A stretch of DNA of 30,714 bases. Source: Thoreauomyces humboldtii. Taxonomy: Eukaryota > Chytridiomycota > Chytridiomycetes > Spizellomycetales > Powellomycetaceae. Of this stretch, positions 26,664 to 30,714 are shown in pieces (position 1 is the stretch's first letter; the number at the start of each line of letters is the position of its first letter). The notes under the pieces were generated by a model, which did no database searches, had not been told where the DNA came from, and saw only the letters and a list, made by a program, of their open reading frames with translations. The translations under genes and the position numbers were made by a program. The stretch is taken from NCBI GenBank assembly GCA_027596035.1, contig JADGJA010000200.1:1-30714 (forward strand), given 5' to 3'.

Positions 26664-28046
26664 ATGGCTCCGCAAGCTTCAGGACCCGAAGTCCCAGGAG
26701 GGGCTTCCCCGCTTGGTTCTGAGCGATATTCTACAGTCAAACGATGTGGTAGAGCTAGCTCTAGTCCACCGTTTTATTGCCCCCTGAGTGTAAGCCTATC
26801 ACTCCGTGCGCGCTCTTCAGAGAAGTTCAATATGCTTACTTCTCGTTCAGCACAGGAGCTCTGGATCAGAGTCCGAAGGCGCTGACCATTCAGCTCCAGG
26901 ACAAATCCACGATTTTGCTGCAGAATGCCCTCCTATGGTGCTGGGCGACCCGTATGAGAAAAGCAAACATATGGACGGAGGAAAGATCGAACACGAAAGC
27001 TTTCGTACTGCTGCAAGTCGATGCGGCACATATTTTTTTTGGAAAGGCTTTTGATGTGGAAAGGATGCGAACATCAGCTGCATCACACGTTAGCTCTAAT
27101 GGTATAGACGAACAAGTCCCCGTCGCTTCTTTATCCCTGGTAGCTTACTGCTTGCATTTAGGCCATCCGGAAGCCGGGAGGAGTCGAATTTCATCTGGGC
27201 AGCAGCCGCCAAGGAACGTCCTCCGAGAAGATATTGCGAGAAGCAGAGCGGCTCAAGCAGATCAAAGCTTTAAAGACACACTTCAACTGGCTTCGAGTTT
27301 CCGACTCGGCAACAATAACAAACGAACTAGGAAAGTGTGCCGAAACGCTAGCACTGGCGCTCATGCGAGGGACAGTTCCAGTGGTAAACAAGTTGCATCT
27401 CGGAAGCTTTTTCGACGTTATACAATCACCACTTACACTATCTCTGCTTTGACTTCCAGAACAAAGGAACAAATTACTACCCTATCGAAGCGATTGCGCT
27501 ATCTTTCGAAACATTTGTGTCGCCGAGAACCATGATACCTCCACGATGGCAGAGCCCATGCAGCACATGCAAGGCAGTGTTCTCTTTCTTGGGAACGGAG
27601 CGGAAATGGCTTTTTTCTGCATCGGAACCACTAAGTCACCCGGAGGTCTACGAATCAACGATCTACAATCTGCGATCAATTGTGGACTGGGCGCATTGGG
27701 TTGCCAGTTGCAGCCAGCATCTGCGGGATGCGATTACGGCGAACTAACTCCCTCCTGGACAAGCTGGGGCGAGTATTATGACAGCGTCTTCCGGGCTCGT
27801 GGGCTCGATCCCGTCGCCGTGCTGGGGGAGTATACGTTCGGTCGACATGCGGACGGATCCTGGGAGCGGTGGATAGTGTTTGCGGACGCCAAGATGGGCT
27901 TGCTCCAGTACACGTGCTCGGAGCGTGACTTTACGATCATCTCGCAGGACTTCAACTTGACGACTATCGAGTTCAATCTTGCGACTAGAATGGATCGGTA
28001 CCTAGATGGAGGCGGGTATGTCCAGGACGTACGGAAGCAAATCTAA
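26664..28046 (+). CDS. Orphan multi-exon gene, structure uncertain
   Basis: I do not recognise the family. A tentative model: exon 26664-26789 (MAPQASGPEVPGGASPLGS), an intron GTAAGC...TTCTCGTTCAG, and an exon from 26851 (HRSSGSESEGADHSAPG). An unresolved junction leads to an exon from 27162, which reads LREAERLKQIKALKTHFNWL and TITNELGKCAETLALALM. The intron 27384-27460 (GTAAAC...TTCCAG) continues this to NKGTNYYPIEAIALSFETF. From about 27546 a different frame is open to the TAA at 28044-28046, and its end is convincing (GSWERWIVFADAKMGLLQY, TIISQDFNLTTIEFNLATRM). A 47-base intron (27517-27563) could link the two frames. Otherwise this is two genes or one broken gene. It may be a lineage-specific protein. 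Confidence 0.42.
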
Positions 28047-28552
28047 GCTCTGGCAGATGCGGACTCTGACTCTGACGGAGGAACGGAACTTTTAAGCGAA
28101 CTTGTTATGGCCTCCTGAGCTTTTGAGATCAAGAAAAGCATCCGCGCTGACCTACTTATACCTCTCCATGCTCTTCCTGTGCATTTTGTTGTCGGGTTGA
28201 GCCAAGCCCTTGCTTGTGGGCTGACGAAAGGCTTGGGCGTGGCGGGCGGCGAGGGAGGTTCGGGCGGCAGTCAAGGAAGGACTCCGACTCATATCCTGTC
28301 AACACATCCACTATGCCGACATATCGATCGATCCGTTATCAGTGGCATGAGAGCCTCGTGCACAGCGTACATTTAGATCGAAGTGGTCAAGGGTTTGGCG
28401 GCAAAGATACCCTCTGGGTGATGGAGGGGCAGGACGGGAGGGGCCGGACCGAATTATATCCAGCTTTAAATGCTTGTTTTGATTAATGTTATATGTACAT
28501 GCAAGTGCTATGAAAATGGAGTGAAACATTAAGTGGTGCATCGTAGTCTGAT
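28047..28552. other. Convergent intergenic region (orphan gene / MDN1)
   Basis: About 500 bases between two stop codons. A Gly-rich frame at 28179-28376 arises from a GGCGGC-rich patch and lacks other support. The AT-rich stretch at 28455-28530 may hold the MDN1 3' end signals. No gene is seen. Confidence 0.4.
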
Positions 28553-30714
28553 CTACGAAACGAACATGAAGTACTGCCGGAGTGTGTCAGCGAGGACTTC
28601 GGGAAGAGCGCCGATATCCTTACAGATAACGTAGTAGTCGAATGGGAACGTGTCCATGTACTTGTTCATCTGGAGCAATGGCTTCCCGGTGACCGGGTCT
28701 GAGCCGTAAGTGACATTGGTCATCTTGGTAATCGAGTCCTTGTCACCTCGGTTGTCGAGCACTATGAACACGACCATGATGCGTTGTTCCGCGGCCCGTC
28801 GGACGAGCGATCGAACCATTTCATGGTCTTCACAGATGCCGTCCGACAGCACGAGCTGAAGTTGCCAGAGATCGGTCGCGCCAGGTCCTCCTCCACCAGC
28901 TCCTTCAAGACGGGCGTGCTCGAGCACTCCCATGGCTGTGTCCATCATCTGGCGAACATTGGTGCGGTCCTGAGCAAAGGTGAAGCGGCGAATCACGTCA
29001 GCTCCGGCTTCGTCGGAGAAGGGTCGGTCGAACGGATGAAGGAGTCGGACGTCCTGACCGAAGCTCATGACTGAAACGTCACCAGCTTCAAGCTGGGTGA
29101 GAGCCTTCGTAATGACAGCCAAGGACTCGTAAGCGAGTTGCACCGATCGCGACTCGGCCATGGAACGAGAGTCGTCAATGGCAATCATGATCTGGTAGGT
29201 GCGTTTGGACGGCTTCGTTCTCCTGAGCCAGATCTTGTCTTTCTTGAACTGACTCGCAATGTAGGGAATGATCTTGCGCATGTTGAGCCGCTTGCCGGTA
29301 CGGTAGTCACCCTTCAGCTTCGTGGCGAGGGTGGGCTCAAGGATGAGTCGCAGCTGCTCGCAGAGCGCAAAAGAGAGGTCACGCGTCAAGCTGGTATAGT
29401 TGCGCCAAAGCTCATGTGCCTCCTCGGCGTCTTGTCCGCTTTCGCGCCATTCGGTGACTGACTGCTCCAGCTCGCGCCGGAGCTCTTCATAGTCTTGAGA
29501 ATCAAGAGGACTGTCGTTGTCCTGGCCGGCTCCATCCTCTGAATCGTCGTCACGGTCGAGAGGGTGATGGCGGTTGAAATCTACGCCAGTATCGTCTCCC
29601 TCGGAGGCACCGTCGGAGGCGTCAGAGTCGTTGCCGTTCTTGTCTCCCTGGTCTCTGCCCTCCTGCTGTTTGGCTGCCTCATCTTCAGGTTCGTTTCTGC
29701 CGACCTCGAGAGCACCCGAAAGCTTGTTGGACTTCTGTTTTGACTTCTGCTCCCCGTCCTCCGTTTCTTTGCTCGCATCCTCAGCGTCAGAGTCATCGTC
29801 TTTCTCAGATTCCGCTGGCTCCATGTCATTGCCGTACTCTTTCTCTTCCTTGTCGTCAGCGAGGGCTTTTGGATCCATTTCGCCCATCTGATCGGCAGTG
29901 GCATCTGCCATGGCTTGAGTGTCAGCAGCCTGTTCGTCGTCCTGGACGAATTCGAAATCCATAGAGTCCTCGCCGACGGGCTCATCAGTGCGCTCAGCTT
30001 TATCCTCGTTTGTTTCCCCTTCTTTTTCTTCTTCCGGAGCATCAGAGATGTCTTTGAGGCGCGACATCCACTTCTTCAGAGCGTCGCCGACGCTACGCCG
30101 GGGGTTCGGGTCGGCTTTTTCATCCTTCTTGCCGGCCTTCTCCTTGGAGGTGTCATTCTTCATCTCGCGCTGCTTTTTGTTCTCCCTCCCGAGACTGGAG
30201 TTCTGAGCAGCACCCTCTTCCCCCTCATCGGGCATGTCCTCGGCCGACGCATCTTCCTGCAAGTCGGCTGCCGACTTTTGTCCGGTAGCACCCTGGACTC
30301 CGAATGGCTGCGTGCTCATCTTGGCTTGATCATCAATGGCTTGCGAAGCATCTTTGTCTTGCTCTTCGCCGTCGGGGTTTTCTTCAGCCTGTTTGTCCTC
30401 GTCGAGACAGTGGGCAGAGTCTTGAATGTTGTTGCCCTCGTTTTCAGCGTCCGCGCCTTCTTCCCCTTGATCTTCCTGCTCGGCTAATGATTCTGGCTCA
30501 AGCTTTTCCTCTTCTTCGCCTTCGCCAGCCTCTGTTTCTTGCTCATCTTCATCCATGCCTTCGGCATCTTCAAGCTTGTCCTCGGTTGCATCATCGATGT
30601 GGTCAGCCGCAGGTGGGTCCACATCCATTTCGTCTGGGCCTCCGCCTCTGTCTTCCGGAGCGCCTTCGTCGTCTCCGCCGTCACCGTCCAGGTCCATGTC
30701 CTCCGGGAGGGCCA
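28553..30714 (-). CDS. mdn1: Midasin (Mdn1/Rea1) C-terminal part, truncated by window end
   Basis: The frame enters at the right edge (ALPEDMDLDGDG) and runs to a TAG at 28553, about 720 residues. Midasin is the giant dynein-like AAA ATPase that pulls Ytm1 and Rsa4 off pre-60S particles in the nucleolus and nucleoplasm. Seen here are the long Asp/Glu-rich segment (about the first 400 residues), a conserved helical part (LWRNYTSLTRDLSFALCEQLRLILEP, RTGKRLNMRKIIPYIASQF, DKIWLRRTKPSKR) and the MIDAS/VWA domain. The metal-site motif is IAIDDSRSMAES, followed by VSVMSFG and LVLSDGICEDH. The C-terminus (LPEVLADTLRQYFMFVS) is the family ending. The six AAA modules must lie beyond the window. No intron is seen in this part. 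Confidence 0.96.
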   Translation of the reverse strand, partial: ALPEDMDLDGDGGDDEGAPEDRGGGPDEMDVDPPAADHIDDATEDKLEDAEGMDEDEQETEAGEGEEEEKLEPESLAEQEDQGEEGADAENEGNNIQDSAHCLDEDKQAEENPDGEEQDKDASQAIDDQAKMSTQPFGVQGATGQKSAADLQEDASAEDMPDEGEEGAAQNSSLGRENKKQREMKNDTSKEKAGKKDEKADPNPRRSVGDALKKWMSRLKDISDAPEEEKEGETNEDKAERTDEPVGEDSMDFEFVQDDEQAADTQAMADATADQMGEMDPKALADDKEEKEYGNDMEPAESEKDDDSDAEDASKETEDGEQKSKQKSNKLSGALEVGRNEPEDEAAKQQEGRDQGDKNGNDSDASDGASEGDDTGVDFNRHHPLDRDDDSEDGAGQDNDSPLDSQDYEELRRELEQSVTEWRESGQDAEEAHELWRNYTSLTRDLSFALCEQLRLILEPTLATKLKGDYRTGKRLNMRKIIPYIASQFKKDKIWLRRTKPSKRTYQIMIAIDDSRSMAESRSVQLAYESLAVITKALTQLEAGDVSVMSFGQDVRLLHPFDRPFSDEAGADVIRRFTFAQDRTNVRQMMDTAMGVLEHARLEGAGGGGPGATDLWQLQLVLSDGICEDHEMVRSLVRRAAEQRIMVVFIVLDNRGDKDSITKMTNVTYGSDPVTGKPLLQMNKYMDTFPFDYYVICKDIGALPEVLADTLRQYFMFVS

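Noticed and set aside
26777..27535. 252-residue continuous plus-strand frame
   Set aside because: It crosses two good intron candidates, begins without an ATG, and its composition lacks coding signal. Spliced readings in other frames look more protein-like. It is not fully excluded.
28553..30714. Extreme Asp/Glu-rich stretch as an oddity
   Set aside because: An acidic region before the MIDAS domain is a normal family feature of Midasin.
1..30714. CRISPR arrays, bacterial operons, rRNA genes, intact transposase or reverse transcriptase
   Set aside because: None is visible. Introns and gene content show eukaryotic nuclear DNA, and the repeats found lack any recognisable mobile-element enzyme.

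Overview
This window reads as nuclear DNA of a fungus, most likely a basidiomycete. Spliceosomal introns of about 60-120 bases (GT...AG) cut up most genes, genes are tightly packed on both strands, and the proteins are standard opisthokont housekeeping types (Atg9, Cdc7, Ada3, Rtr1, Midasin, mitochondrial uL2). Placement within Basidiomycota (perhaps Ustilaginomycotina, from gene style) is inference only. Exon-intron models were built by hand; for the named genes every exon phase was checked and the joined lengths are multiples of three.

Layout, left to right. A possible minus-strand secreted ORF without a visible start (9-296). A CSR1-like CRAL-TRIO lipid-transfer gene (628-2057, +). ATG9 with eleven exons (2339-5861, -). 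A shared upstream region containing a plant-type telomere-repeat motif. A BMT5-like 25S rRNA methyltransferase (6437-7789, +). The DRG/Rbg1 GTPase (8045-9399, -), divergent from the SAGA subunit ADA3/NGG1 (9911-12263, +). CDC7 kinase (12467-14515, -).

Next comes a rearranged accessory block (about 14300-18305). It holds an F-box gene flanked by a second, truncated copy of the CDC7 5' end. It also holds a separate pair of roughly 125-base direct repeats around a tiny spliced ORF, and an orphan acidic/coiled-coil gene.

The right part holds an intronless, catalytically complete RtcB-family RNA ligase (18690-20084, -), which is unusual in a fungus, and a poorly resolved interval (20450-21200). 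Then follow mitochondrial ribosomal protein L2 (21209-22429, -), divergent from a gene with a mitochondrial-like presequence (22785-23420, +); RTR1/RPAP2 phosphatase (24118-26077, -), divergent from an orphan multi-exon gene (26664-28046, +); and the C-terminal third of the Midasin ATPase MDN1 (28553-30714, -), cut by the window edge.

Functional themes are ribosome biogenesis (Bmt5, Mdn1), translation (Rbg1, uL2m), transcription and chromatin (Ada3, Rtr1), autophagy and lipid transfer (Atg9, Csr1), replication (Cdc7) and RNA repair (RtcB). They are interspersed as in an ordinary fungal chromosome and do not form a pathway cluster. The most unusual items are the RtcB gene, the CDC7-fragment and direct-repeat block, and the telobox.
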